Assembly: GCA_945877815.1 (NCBI GenBank)
Contig: CAMDWJ010000013.1
Span: 42,771 to 106,770, forward strand
Origin: Caenispirillum bisanense
Lineage (GTDB): Bacteria; Pseudomonadota; Alphaproteobacteria; Rhodospirillales; UBA2165
Direction: 5' to 3'
DNA length: 64,000 nucleotides
The stretch's first letter is position 1; every line of letters starts with the position of its first letter. Positions 54,940 through 63,458 of this stretch are shown in pieces. Position numbers and translations under genes: made by a program. Under the pieces are notes generated by a model. It was not told the DNA's origin and made no database searches. It saw nothing but the letters and a program-made list of their open reading frames with translations.

Positions 54940-55160
54940 CTATCCGTCATCGCTCGGCCAGATATGATTCTTGGCTGGGCGATCTATGTTAATAAATATT
55001 TAATTTTAATATGTGCCCACTGATTATTATTAAATTACCCTTGATGGCCCCATGATCTTCCACAACTAGCCTACAAAGTTCGCCATTCTGGATATAGACC
55101 TGCTATAAATTAGTTATGTATCCAAGTATCTCGTTCAGAATGAACCGAGGAAAATAAACA

Positions 55161-55502
55161 ATGACTAACGCCGAAGCAGAACAGCTCAGGCGCGCAGCAG
55201 AGCAGCTCAAGCGCGTCGTCGAACTACAGCATGGTGGAAAAGCAACCCACACCCAAACGGTGCGTGTAGTTGCCGCATCGACCAAGCCCGGAGTTTGGCC
55301 TGGCATCGTCCATATCTACGATCTCAAAGACCATCCAACGGCCAAGCGCGCTTACGCATGGTCGTCGAAAATTCAGGGCGGTCGCCAGGGTAGCGACAAT
55401 CGCTTCTTTGCCGTGCTCCATCAGGGAAAGGTAATCGGCCCCGTACAGGCCGTCAAAGCGGCGGCAGGAGAAATTCAGAGAGCCGGGCACGCTAGCCGTT
55501 GA
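55161..55502 (+). CDS. Hypothetical protein
   Basis: 113-residue soluble protein, not recognised. A helix (NAEAEQLRRAAEQLKRVVEL) is followed by strand-rich sequence with KPGVWPGIVHIYDLKDHPTA, AYAWSSKIQ and RFFAVLHQGKVIGPVQAVKA. GAGG lies upstream of the ATG at acceptable spacing, and the preceding 220 bases are AT-rich, consistent with a promoter. Looks real from codon use and domain-like layout. It ends only 16 bases from the convergent OGT-like gene. Confidence 0.6.
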   Translation: MTNAEAEQLRRAAEQLKRVVELQHGGKATHTQTVRVVAASTKPGVWPGIVHIYDLKDHPTAKRAYAWSSKIQGGRQGSDNRFFAVLHQGKVIGPVQAVKAAAGEIQRAGHASR

Positions 55503-55518
55503 ACTCCGCAGTTTCTGA

Positions 55519-57561
55519 CTAAAGATCGGAAGTCTCGATTTTCGCGATATCTTTGGACGTCCACAAACGATTGTCCGGCGGCATTGGCCGTGCGAGATGC
55601 AATCGTCCCAGTCTTTCCCGATATTGCTCGTGATACCCATCCATGCCGAGGAGTTCATGCGCCTCGTGATCGTGTGCGATCGCGGCCTCTAGATAGGCGT
55701 CGAGATTGCTGAGATCCGGCTGCGGCTGGAGCCCTTTCTGATGCTCGCGGCACATCGTCCGGTAAAGTTCCTCCAGATGCCGGACCAGCAAATCGGTATC
55801 GAACACGGTGCAGGTATCGCGATTGGCCTCCGACCTTGCCTTAAAACCCTCGATTTCGGAACGATTGGCGGCAAGCGCCACCGCACGCTCGACATACTCC
55901 CGGGGACTCGTCACCACGAGATCGGCAAGGCCCGCCGAGCGGAGCAGGCTGCCGCACACGCGGGAGGCAAAACTCCGTCCCGACAGCGTGAGCATCGGCA
56001 CGCCCATCCAAAGCGCATCGGACGCGGTCGTATGCGCCCCATAAGGCGCGGTATCGAGAAACAAATCGGCGAGTGGATAGCGTGCCAGATGCAGAGCGTT
56101 ATGTTGGCGTGGCGCAAAGACGATTCGGTTGCGCGACACCCCATTGCGCTCGGCAATGTCGCCCAAGCGCGCCATCGGCTCCGCGGACGTAGCCAGAAGC
56201 CATAATACGCTGCCCTGCGTGCGGTTCATGATTTCGAGCCATCGATCGAAGGTCGGACGGGAGATCTTATGCGCCCCGTTGAAACAGCAAAAAACGAACG
56301 CATCGTCCGGCAGCCCCGCATCCCGGCGCGTAGGCCTCTCTGGCATAACCTGGCGTTTGCGATCGTTCGGCTGATAACACGGCAATCGAGCAACCGTCTC
56401 GGAATAATAGATCTCCGAACCCTCCGGAATGATCCAGTCATCGGCGATGATATATTGGTGATATGGCGAGCCCATTGTTCCGGGAAAACCAAGCCAGTTT
56501 ACCTGCACTGGCGCCGCGCGACGCGCGAAGACCCCTGTCCTGGCGTCGCTTGTGTGGCCGTTGACGTCGACCAGCACATCGATACTGTCGGCGCCGATCT
56601 TGCGGGCGGCCTCGTCATCGCTCATGTCGCGGATATCTATCCAATGTTCGACCGCGCCCCGGATACGTGCGGTCAACGCGGAATTCGACGGCGGACCGCA
56701 ATAATAGGCAAAGACCTCCACGTCGCTTTTTTGATGCAGATCGAACAACTCGGCCATTAAATAACCGATGGCGTGATCGCGCAGATCCGAAGAGACATAA
56801 CCTACGCGGAGCCGGCGGGACGTTAAATCGATCGCGGCGTGGCGCCGGTCGAGCTCCGGATTTTGCGGCCCGTTGTAGTCCGACAGCCTGACATTGCGTT
56901 CCGCCAGTGCGAGTTGGAACAAGGGATCGTCCGTATAGGCCGCCGCGGACAGCGGATGAATGCCGTGCATCAATTTTCCCCGATCAACCGTGCCCCATGG
57001 CTCGATTGTCGGCCATTTGCATTGGCCAAGGCGCAAGGCGAGGAGCTGCTCGATGACGTCGCGTTGGTGCGGATCTATATCCAGGCAGAGGCGAACCGCC
57101 TCTTCAGCGGCTGCATGGAGCTGTTGCGAAGACAGCAAGCGGACGGTCTGTTTTAGAACCGTGATCGCATATTGGACCGACTGTCCGGTGATCGGGACGG
57201 GCCGGGAAATCGCTGTCCGCCAGACCTCGACGGCTTGATCCGGAGCCCCGGTATTTTCCAGAAGTCGACCAAGATTGATGTAGGCCGGGACAAAATCGGC
57301 ATTGAGTGCAATCGCCTGCTTGAGCGCTTCGAGCGTCGCGATCACGTCGCCGGCGTCGCGAGTCAGGACCGCATAATTGAAATAAGCCACATAGAGCAAC
57401 GGGTCCTGCGGATGGCGCTCGATCCAATTACGGTACAAATCGAGGGCGAGAGGTGCCTCGTTGGCCTTGGACAGGCTGGCTGCTGCTCCAATGAGTTCTG
57501 GCAGCCCAAGTACGCCGGAGTCGAGTTGCCGCATGTAAATGTCGATGGCGTTTTCGACCAT
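55519..57561 (-). CDS. TPR-SPINDLY O-linked glycosyltransferase (OGT-like, GT41)
   Basis: 680 residues. The first about 230 form TPR helices (DLYRNWIERHPQDPLLYVAY; ALNADFVPAYINLGRLLENTG). Residues about 250-640 are the catalytic region: RVGYVSSDLRDHAIGYLMAE with the conserved His, DVNGHTSDARTGVFARRAAP, VQVNWLGFPGTMGSPYHQY, FCCFNGAHKISRPTFDRW with the donor Lys and APYGAHTTASDALWMGVP. All OGT-like donor residues are present. Bacterial members add sugars to Ser/Thr or Asn of adhesins and surface proteins. The neighbouring repeat proteins are Ser/Thr-rich, so they are candidate acceptors (inference). Confidence 0.88.
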   Translation of the reverse strand: MVENAIDIYMRQLDSGVLGLPELIGAAASLSKANEAPLALDLYRNWIERHPQDPLLYVAYFNYAVLTRDAGDVIATLEALKQAIALNADFVPAYINLGRLLENTGAPDQAVEVWRTAISRPVPITGQSVQYAITVLKQTVRLLSSQQLHAAAEEAVRLCLDIDPHQRDVIEQLLALRLGQCKWPTIEPWGTVDRGKLMHGIHPLSAAAYTDDPLFQLALAERNVRLSDYNGPQNPELDRRHAAIDLTSRRLRVGYVSSDLRDHAIGYLMAELFDLHQKSDVEVFAYYCGPPSNSALTARIRGAVEHWIDIRDMSDDEAARKIGADSIDVLVDVNGHTSDARTGVFARRAAPVQVNWLGFPGTMGSPYHQYIIADDWIIPEGSEIYYSETVARLPCYQPNDRKRQVMPERPTRRDAGLPDDAFVFCCFNGAHKISRPTFDRWLEIMNRTQGSVLWLLATSAEPMARLGDIAERNGVSRNRIVFAPRQHNALHLARYPLADLFLDTAPYGAHTTASDALWMGVPMLTLSGRSFASRVCGSLLRSAGLADLVVTSPREYVERAVALAANRSEIEGFKARSEANRDTCTVFDTDLLVRHLEELYRTMCREHQKGLQPQPDLSNLDAYLEAAIAHDHEAHELLGMDGYHEQYRERLGRLHLARPMPPDNRLWTSKDIAKIETSDL

Positions 57562-57769
57562 TTTCAGTCCAGTCGAATATTCGGGATTAGCGTCCGGCGA
57601 TGGTGGAAAATCACGCAGGCCTGCTATCCAGGATCAGAGGATCGAACAACGAAGCGCGTAGCAACCAACCAACTGCGCCAGAGCGAGGCCCAGCGTTTAT
57701 GAGCTGATCGGCAGATATTACCCATCGCAAAGCTTGCCCGTTACCAATTTCAGCCGTCACGCTGCCCTA

Positions 57770-59404
57770 TTAACTTGCGTTGATATAGGCATCAACCTGG
57801 TTCGAACTGAAGCTTTGGACCTGCGTCGACGTAAATCCGTTAACCTGCGTCGTTGTCAGCGACACAATACTGGTCGTGGTCAGCTCATCGATCTGCGTTA
57901 TCGTGAGCGCCGCGATCTGCGACGTCGTCAGCCCATCGAGTGCCGTTTCCGTGATGCCGGCGATAGTTGTCGTCGTCAGTGCCATGATTTGCGTAGTAGA
58001 CAGCGCCCCCACTTGGGTTGTCGACAACTCATTCGTGTCGGTCGCGGACAATCCGGCGACCTGCGTGGTCGTCAAGGCGCCCAGCTGCGTGGTTTTCAGA
58101 CCGCCAACTTGCGTCGCGTCCAGGGCCGACAGGCTCGCCGCCGTCAGAGAACGAAGCTGCGTCGTGCTCAGCACCCCGATCTGCGTCGAAGTGAACTCCA
58201 GCGCGTCCGTCGTGCTCAAGCCCGCAAGCTGCGTCGTGGTAACCCCACCCAGCTGCGTCGTGCTCAAGGTCGCAACCGTGGTCGCGTCGATCGCCGACAG
58301 GTTCGTCGCCGACAACACGCCGATCTGCGCCGCCGTCAGGGCATTGACCTGCGTCGTCGTCAGTTCGGCGAAGTCCGTCGTGTTCAGCGCCACCAGTTGC
58401 GTCGTCGTCAGGGCGCTCACTTGCGTCGTGCTCAGCGTGCCCACCTGCGTTGCGTCGAACGCCGACAGGTTGGTCGCCGTCAGAGAGCGAAGCTGCGACG
58501 TGCTCAACCCGCCGACCTGCGTCGTCGTCAGGGCGACCAGGTTGGTCGTCGCCAGAGCGCCAAGCTGCGTGCTCGTGAAGGCGCCGATCTGCGTCGAGGT
58601 GAACTCAACCGCGTCCGTCGTGTTCAGCGCGCCGATCTGCGTCGCCGTGATCCCCCGCAACTGCGTCGTGTTCAGCGCCACGATCGTCGTCACGCTCAGA
58701 CCCGAGAAGTTCGTCGTCGTCAGAAGCCCGATCTGCGTGCTCGTGAAGGCGCTGAGCTGCGTCGTGTTCAGCTCGCCCAGATCCGTCCCCGTCAGGCCCG
58801 CGACCTGCGTGGTCGTCAAGGCGCTCAGTTGCGTGGTCGTCAGACCGCCAACTTGCGTCGCGTCCAGGGCCGACAGGTTGGTTGCCGTCAAGGCGCGCAG
58901 CTGCGTGGTCGTCAGTGCCCCGACCTGCGTCGAGGTGAATTCGACCGCGTCCGTTGTCTCTAGACCGCCAAGCTGCGTAACCGTGAGCCCGCGCAATTGC
59001 GTCGTGTTCAGCGTATTAATCTGCGTGGTGTCGAGAGAAACAAAATTCGTCGTGGACAGAGCTGCCAATTGCGTTGTGCTGATGGCCGCGATGTTGGTCG
59101 TATCGAACGAATCGAGCTGAGAGCTCGTCAGGGCTCCGAACTGCTGGCCGCTCAAAACCGCCAATTGAGCAGCACTGAAAGCTAAGCTGCTTTGGAAACC
59201 GGAGACCTGGACTGTCGTCAGGCCCTTAATTTGGGTGGTGGATAGGGCGACAAGTTGGGTCGCATCGATGACGGAGATGCCGCTGGTATTGATAGCGCCT
59301 ATCTGAGTGGCGCTTAACGACGCTATTTCGGTGGTAGTCAGGCTCTGGACAATCGTCGTGGAGAGAGCACTGATTTGCGTTACGGAAAGTAACGAAATAG
59401 CCAT
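57770..59404 (-). CDS. Octapeptide-repeat Ser/Thr-rich protein
   Basis: 544 residues made almost wholly of an eight-residue repeat, L-[TSND]-[TSA]-T-[QND]-[ILVF]-x-[AGSE], about 65 units (LTTTQVGG, LSTTQLGG, LNTTQLRG). Phase is kept for long runs, with one irregular spot near residues 72-85. No signal peptide, Cys or charged domain is seen and the protein ends NQVDAYINAS. A similar motif TTDA[VL]EFTSTQ recurs three times, 112 and 136 residues apart (14 and 17 octads). The regular T-rich pattern suggests a beta-solenoid. A second copy starts at 63459. ATG 59404, with AGAAGGG nine bases upstream. Function unknown; surface or secreted role guessed. Confidence 0.82.
   Translation of the reverse strand: MAISLLSVTQISALSTTIVQSLTTTEIASLSATQIGAINTSGISVIDATQLVALSTTQIKGLTTVQVSGFQSSLAFSAAQLAVLSGQQFGALTSSQLDSFDTTNIAAISTTQLAALSTTNFVSLDTTQINTLNTTQLRGLTVTQLGGLETTDAVEFTSTQVGALTTTQLRALTATNLSALDATQVGGLTTTQLSALTTTQVAGLTGTDLGELNTTQLSAFTSTQIGLLTTTNFSGLSVTTIVALNTTQLRGITATQIGALNTTDAVEFTSTQIGAFTSTQLGALATTNLVALTTTQVGGLSTSQLRSLTATNLSAFDATQVGTLSTTQVSALTTTQLVALNTTDFAELTTTQVNALTAAQIGVLSATNLSAIDATTVATLSTTQLGGVTTTQLAGLSTTDALEFTSTQIGVLSTTQLRSLTAASLSALDATQVGGLKTTQLGALTTTQVAGLSATDTNELSTTQVGALSTTQIMALTTTTIAGITETALDGLTTSQIAALTITQIDELTTTSIVSLTTTQVNGFTSTQVQSFSSNQVDAYINAS
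57800..59390. repeat. Degenerate 24-bp tandem repeats coding the octapeptides
   Basis: The DNA repeats with a period of 24 bases (plus-strand core CTGCGTCGT..CAG), diverged at synonymous and non-synonymous sites. Some blocks are near-identical, as if duplicated recently, so slippage or gene conversion is likely. Confidence 0.8.
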
Positions 59405-59684
59405 AGAACACAGCCCTTCTAGCCGTTATGTCGCCGCAGGATGCGCATGCCCCCGCCTCTTCAACTTAGCTCACGATAATCAATCCGGCCTCAGTTTACT
59501 TATGAGTCGTTACACAATAAAGACGTAATTACACCAATCAGCAACCGTATTGACAGGCCCCGACATATCCGAATGGGTTACCCGCCGACCCATTCAATCG
59601 ATATGACGTTAACCGAGAGATACGCTTACCACGGGCTCAACAGATACTACAGTGACCTAAATCACATTCCCAAAATTTAGAAAC
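59405..59684. promoter_or_regulatory. Upstream region of the octapeptide-repeat gene
   Basis: 280 bases upstream of the repeat gene, with no open frame of note. Next to the start it contains, on the minus strand, CGGCTAGAAGGGCTGT, also found at the same place before the second repeat gene (63430-63459). The shared leader holds the AGAAGGG ribosome-binding site. No promoter elements assigned. Confidence 0.55.
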
Positions 59685-61868
59685 CTATGCATTGCGGAGC
59701 AAGAAGGACCAATAGAGGTCCGGACCGCAGGGCACGGTAAAACCGATTTCCAAGCTTCGTTCAACCGTGACACCCGCTCTAGAGAACAGGTTCAGCCAGG
59801 AAGACACCGGTAATACACTATAATGATTGGCGTTCGTTTCGTGGTGAGCCGAGGTATCCGGGGCCGGCACCTCGATGTAAATCAACCCCTTAGGCTTTGT
59901 GATACGGCGGTATTCGGACAAAGTGAACAACGGGGCCACGCTATGTTCCAAAACATGGCGGCACCATAGAACATCGAAGCTGCCATCTTCGAAATCCATG
60001 AAGTTTTGGTCCATCTCGCGGACATCAAATCCCTTGGCGCGGCAGATCCCGGCATCCGAGCCTAGGGTAATGCCTCGCGCCTCCAATCCCAAAGCACGAA
60101 ATTGCTCCAATGCCAGCCCTTGGCCACAACCGATGTCGAGAACGCGCATTCCGGCAACGAGCAGGCCATCGTGATGCAGGCCTTCGATCGCGCTCCGTGT
60201 GATGGACAGGTGCGGTTCCGCCGGCGGCTCCGGATAAACATCGGGCGCGAGGTTCGTTAGGAAACGATCAAACCTGGAAAAATCACGACTTGGTGGCGCC
60301 GTCGAGGCCGAAGGCGACGGACTCAGTGCCGCGATAGGCGGTGTCGGAGCACCTTGCCAGTTGGCCAGCTCGGTCGCCATACGCTCGAAGACAGGGGACC
60401 AATCGCCCGGTTTCGCCTGACGGAACAGCCGAATGGTCGGATACCACGGCGAATGTTCGACATCGCACAACCAACGCCAATCCGAAGCGTATTTAAGCAC
60501 AACCCAGGTCGGCCGTCCCAACGCCCCCGCCAAATGGGCCAAGGAGGTATCCGTGGTAATCACCAGGTCCAGTTGGCTCATCACGGCTGCCGTATCGCGA
60601 AATGCTTCCGACCCGGCATCGAAATCTGTCCCCAGCGTCTCGACCTGCATATCCGGCGGCAAGCTTGCCAGTTGTTCGGTTCCCTGATTTTTTTGCAAGC
60701 TGATCAAGCGCACGCCGGGAATACGCGCCAGAGGCGCGAATGACGCCACATCGACCGAACGGCCGTGGTCAACCACCGTACCCGGCTTTCCTTGCCAGCC
60801 GATGCCGACCCTCACGCCTCCCTGAGCGAGACGGGCCTGCCAGCGTTCAATCGTGACAGAATCAGCACGGAGATATGGTATCGGCGCCGGAATAGTATCC
60901 TCGCGAGTCCCGAACAAGCGCGGCAAGCTTAACAGAGGAAAATAGAAGTCGCAGAGTGGCTGTTTCTCATCCAATCCCATCAAAGTAACGCCCTCGACGA
61001 CCCTCAGTAGGTGTTTCAATTGAGGATGCACCACCAAAACCACCCTGCCCCCCAAGGCCACAACTTGCGGCAGATAGCGAACGAATTGGATCGTGTCGCC
61101 CAATCCTTGTTCCGCATGCACTAATATGCTGCGGCCGGCCAAGGGCTCGCCCGCCCACAATTTGAGGGGGCTATCGCGATAAATTTTGGCCCAGGCATAA
61201 TCGCTCAGTTGCCAGCGCCATTCATATTCGTCCCATCCGGCGGCAAACTGCCCGGTCTGCAACAAGCACTGAGCCAAAGTGAAATGGCCTTCGGCAAAAT
61301 CGGGCTGCAGCGCCACGGCCTGTCGAAGCGCCGGTATTGCTGTGCTTGGCCGGCCCAGACTCACCATGGCGCTGGCCGAATTGTAATGGCCGACAGGATC
61401 GCGCGGGTCCAACTCGACGGCCCGTTGCGCGGCAGCGAGCCCCTCTTCCCAGCGGTCCAACTGCTGCAACAACCCGCTAATGTTGGCAAAGGCTCTGCTC
61501 TGAGGTTCAAGAGCCATCGCTTTTTTGAGAGCAACCACAGCCTCGTCCAGACGGCCCATAGTTTGCAGCGCCGCACCCAAATTCATGTATGCCTTGGTAT
61601 GCTCCGGCCGGATGGCGATTGCCTGACGATATGTCGCAACGGCCTCGTCCAGCTTATTTTGGAGCTGCAGCACGAGGCCCAAATTATAAAGTGCGTCCGC
61701 GTCGTCGGTCGACTTCAGCAGCAACAAGCGGTAGAGCGTTTCGGCCTCCGCGAAGTGGCCGGCTTTATGGTGCGATACCGCCTTGGAAAAAATATCGCCA
61801 CCGGCCGGCGACGATCTTGCAGAGGCCGACTTGGCCTTAGTGCCGGTGCGGCGAGTCTTGCGATTCAT
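59685..61868 (-). CDS. TPR-GT9-methyltransferase fusion protein
   Basis: 727 residues in three parts. Residues about 25-225 are TPR repeats (DADALYNLGLVLQLQNKLDE, AYMNLGAALQTMGRLDEA). Residues about 230-500 fit GT9 heptosyltransferase-like proteins: WAGEPLAGRSILVHAEQGLG, IGWQGKPGTVVDHGRS, VITTDTSLAHLAGALGRPTW. After a Pro/Ser linker, residues about 565-727 are a class I methyltransferase (RVLDIGCGQGLALEQFRALG, FDVLWCRHVLEHS). No membrane segment. The fusion would add a sugar and modify it or the acceptor. It overlaps the GT4 gene by 32 bases. Confidence 0.82.
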   Translation of the reverse strand: MNRKTRRTGTKAKSASARSSPAGGDIFSKAVSHHKAGHFAEAETLYRLLLLKSTDDADALYNLGLVLQLQNKLDEAVATYRQAIAIRPEHTKAYMNLGAALQTMGRLDEAVVALKKAMALEPQSRAFANISGLLQQLDRWEEGLAAAQRAVELDPRDPVGHYNSASAMVSLGRPSTAIPALRQAVALQPDFAEGHFTLAQCLLQTGQFAAGWDEYEWRWQLSDYAWAKIYRDSPLKLWAGEPLAGRSILVHAEQGLGDTIQFVRYLPQVVALGGRVVLVVHPQLKHLLRVVEGVTLMGLDEKQPLCDFYFPLLSLPRLFGTREDTIPAPIPYLRADSVTIERWQARLAQGGVRVGIGWQGKPGTVVDHGRSVDVASFAPLARIPGVRLISLQKNQGTEQLASLPPDMQVETLGTDFDAGSEAFRDTAAVMSQLDLVITTDTSLAHLAGALGRPTWVVLKYASDWRWLCDVEHSPWYPTIRLFRQAKPGDWSPVFERMATELANWQGAPTPPIAALSPSPSASTAPPSRDFSRFDRFLTNLAPDVYPEPPAEPHLSITRSAIEGLHHDGLLVAGMRVLDIGCGQGLALEQFRALGLEARGITLGSDAGICRAKGFDVREMDQNFMDFEDGSFDVLWCRHVLEHSVAPLFTLSEYRRITKPKGLIYIEVPAPDTSAHHETNANHYSVLPVSSWLNLFSRAGVTVERSLEIGFTVPCGPDLYWSFLLRNA

Positions 61869-63045
61869 TCACGGCTCCTAAGGCGTCGCGCAGGCACATG
61901 ATTTGTTGGCGCCAACTCCACTTGGCCATGGCCTCGGCTCCAACGAGACCTTGGCGGCGCGCCTTGTCCCTGTCCGCCCAAACGGCCTCCAACATCTCCA
62001 CAATTTCGTCAACGTCGCTCTCGCCCCAGCCGTCGGTTCCATGGCCCAACGGGGATGCGACAGGGTCTTGCCGGGTGAGCACGTAAGGAGCCCCGGTAGC
62101 GACGAGATCCTTATGGCCAGTATTGTCAGAAACAATCGTCGGCAAACCGCACGCCATGCATTCCATTGCAACCAAATTGGTGCCGCCTTCACAGCGATTG
62201 GGAAACACGGCGACATCCATCTCGCGAAGCACCCGTGCCATGAGGTGATTGGGAAGTTCGCCCAAATCGATGAATTGTTCGGATCCGATGCCGTTGGCAG
62301 CAACCCATCCGCCCATATCGATTTTGCCGTCGGCCTGAAAAGTCACCGGGACAACGCCGGAGTTGACGATCGACGCTGCGGCCTGCGGCCAGGGCGAATG
62401 CCAAGCGGTGACCAAAATAGCCTCGGGATGGCGCAGCGAGAAAGCCTTGAAAGCCAACACGACCAAATCTTGCGCCTTGCGGTGCTCCAACTTACCGCCG
62501 CTGAACACGGCGAAGCGATCTTCAAGCGCGCCCGATTTCGGGGCCGGGTGAAAAAGCGACGGATCCACTCCTTGGATCACGGTCTTCACATTGCCTACAC
62601 CATTGCCTCGTAGGACGTCTTCGCACCAGGTCGACCCCGCCACGATCAGCTCATATTCCGACCCGATCCGGGCGGCGTCGGGTAAAATTGTGTTTTCAAA
62701 GAAGATAACGGCACTTGTCGAATGTCCCGTTATTCCACCCGTGCTCGGCCAAGGCGTACCGGAGAAGCGATTCCCCAAGGCATGCAGAACCAGTCCGTCA
62801 AAATGAGCCGCCTCTTCCGGATGGGCCTCTCGCCTGATGCGCATTTGATCGGACTCGACCAAGACCGGAGCCAGGGCACGCAGAGAAAGAGGGTCCATGC
62901 CTGCAAGGGATTGCAGGTGGATTTGTCCAACAGTATAGGCCGGCGAACCCGAAACTCCTTGCCAGTGTCGCAGCAAATTGAGCCCGTAGACGCCCCAGCC
63001 TGACATCGTCGAAACGCCCCAAACAATCAGGAGAGGGGAAGTCAT
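61837..63045 (-). CDS. Glycosyltransferase family 4 protein
   Basis: 402-residue GT-B protein: SPLLIVWGVSTMSGWGVYGL at the N-terminus, SGGKLEHRKAQDLVVLAFKA opening the donor domain, VAVFPNRCEGGTNLVAMECM (E-x7-E-like donor site) and ATGAPYVLTRQDP. Upstream of the TPR-GT9 fusion gene and translated into it, so they probably work on the same acceptor. The sugar donor is not predictable. Start ATG 63045; no better start seen. Confidence 0.83.
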   Translation of the reverse strand: MTSPLLIVWGVSTMSGWGVYGLNLLRHWQGVSGSPAYTVGQIHLQSLAGMDPLSLRALAPVLVESDQMRIRREAHPEEAAHFDGLVLHALGNRFSGTPWPSTGGITGHSTSAVIFFENTILPDAARIGSEYELIVAGSTWCEDVLRGNGVGNVKTVIQGVDPSLFHPAPKSGALEDRFAVFSGGKLEHRKAQDLVVLAFKAFSLRHPEAILVTAWHSPWPQAAASIVNSGVVPVTFQADGKIDMGGWVAANGIGSEQFIDLGELPNHLMARVLREMDVAVFPNRCEGGTNLVAMECMACGLPTIVSDNTGHKDLVATGAPYVLTRQDPVASPLGHGTDGWGESDVDEIVEMLEAVWADRDKARRQGLVGAEAMAKWSWRQQIMCLRDALGAVNESQDSPHRH

Positions 63046-63458
63046 CGATTTTTTCCCAAATTAGCCCGCGACATGAGACCTGTTATCAAAGTAGCGTTGG
63101 GACGGCGTAGGAGCAATGGATCAGTCGGTCAAGGGTTTAGAACTCGGCTGGCATTTTGGATGCCGGTGGCGATCCGAGCCGAGAGGCGATAAGGGAATTC
63201 CACTCGGAGCCAAATTTCTTTTGTCATCGCGGCTGCGATATTCGAGCGAAGGGCACAGATAGATCGAGCCCGGGGGTATTTCCCTGTTTGCGCCTATCGC
63301 CGCAAAGGGTTGACTCTTTTTCCCGAAGAATCAGAATCAGGGAATTATTATCCAACGACCTTCGAGCAATTTTCCTGTAGATTTAAAATGCGGGATTCGA
63401 TTCGAAGGAGGGGGTGTTTACCTCCGTCATTACCCGCGGCTAGAAGGGCTGTATTTCC
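63046..63458. promoter_or_regulatory. Region between divergent GT4 and repeat-protein genes
   Basis: 413 bases with no recognised gene. It must hold promoters for both divergent genes. Its end carries the CGGCTAGAAGGGCTGT leader shared with the first repeat gene. A GAAGGAGGGGG stretch lies about 60 bases before the start. Confidence 0.5.

Noticed and set aside
57734..59120. Long plus-strand frames (Arg- or Val-rich, about 410 codons each) across the repeat gene
   Set aside because: They are antisense shadows of the 24-bp repeats; only the minus frame gives the regular octapeptide, and a matching paralogue and ribosome-binding site exist for it.
57800..59390. Possible CRISPR-like array of short repeats
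   Set aside because: The 24-bp repeats are contiguous, diverged and in frame with no spacers; they code the octapeptides.
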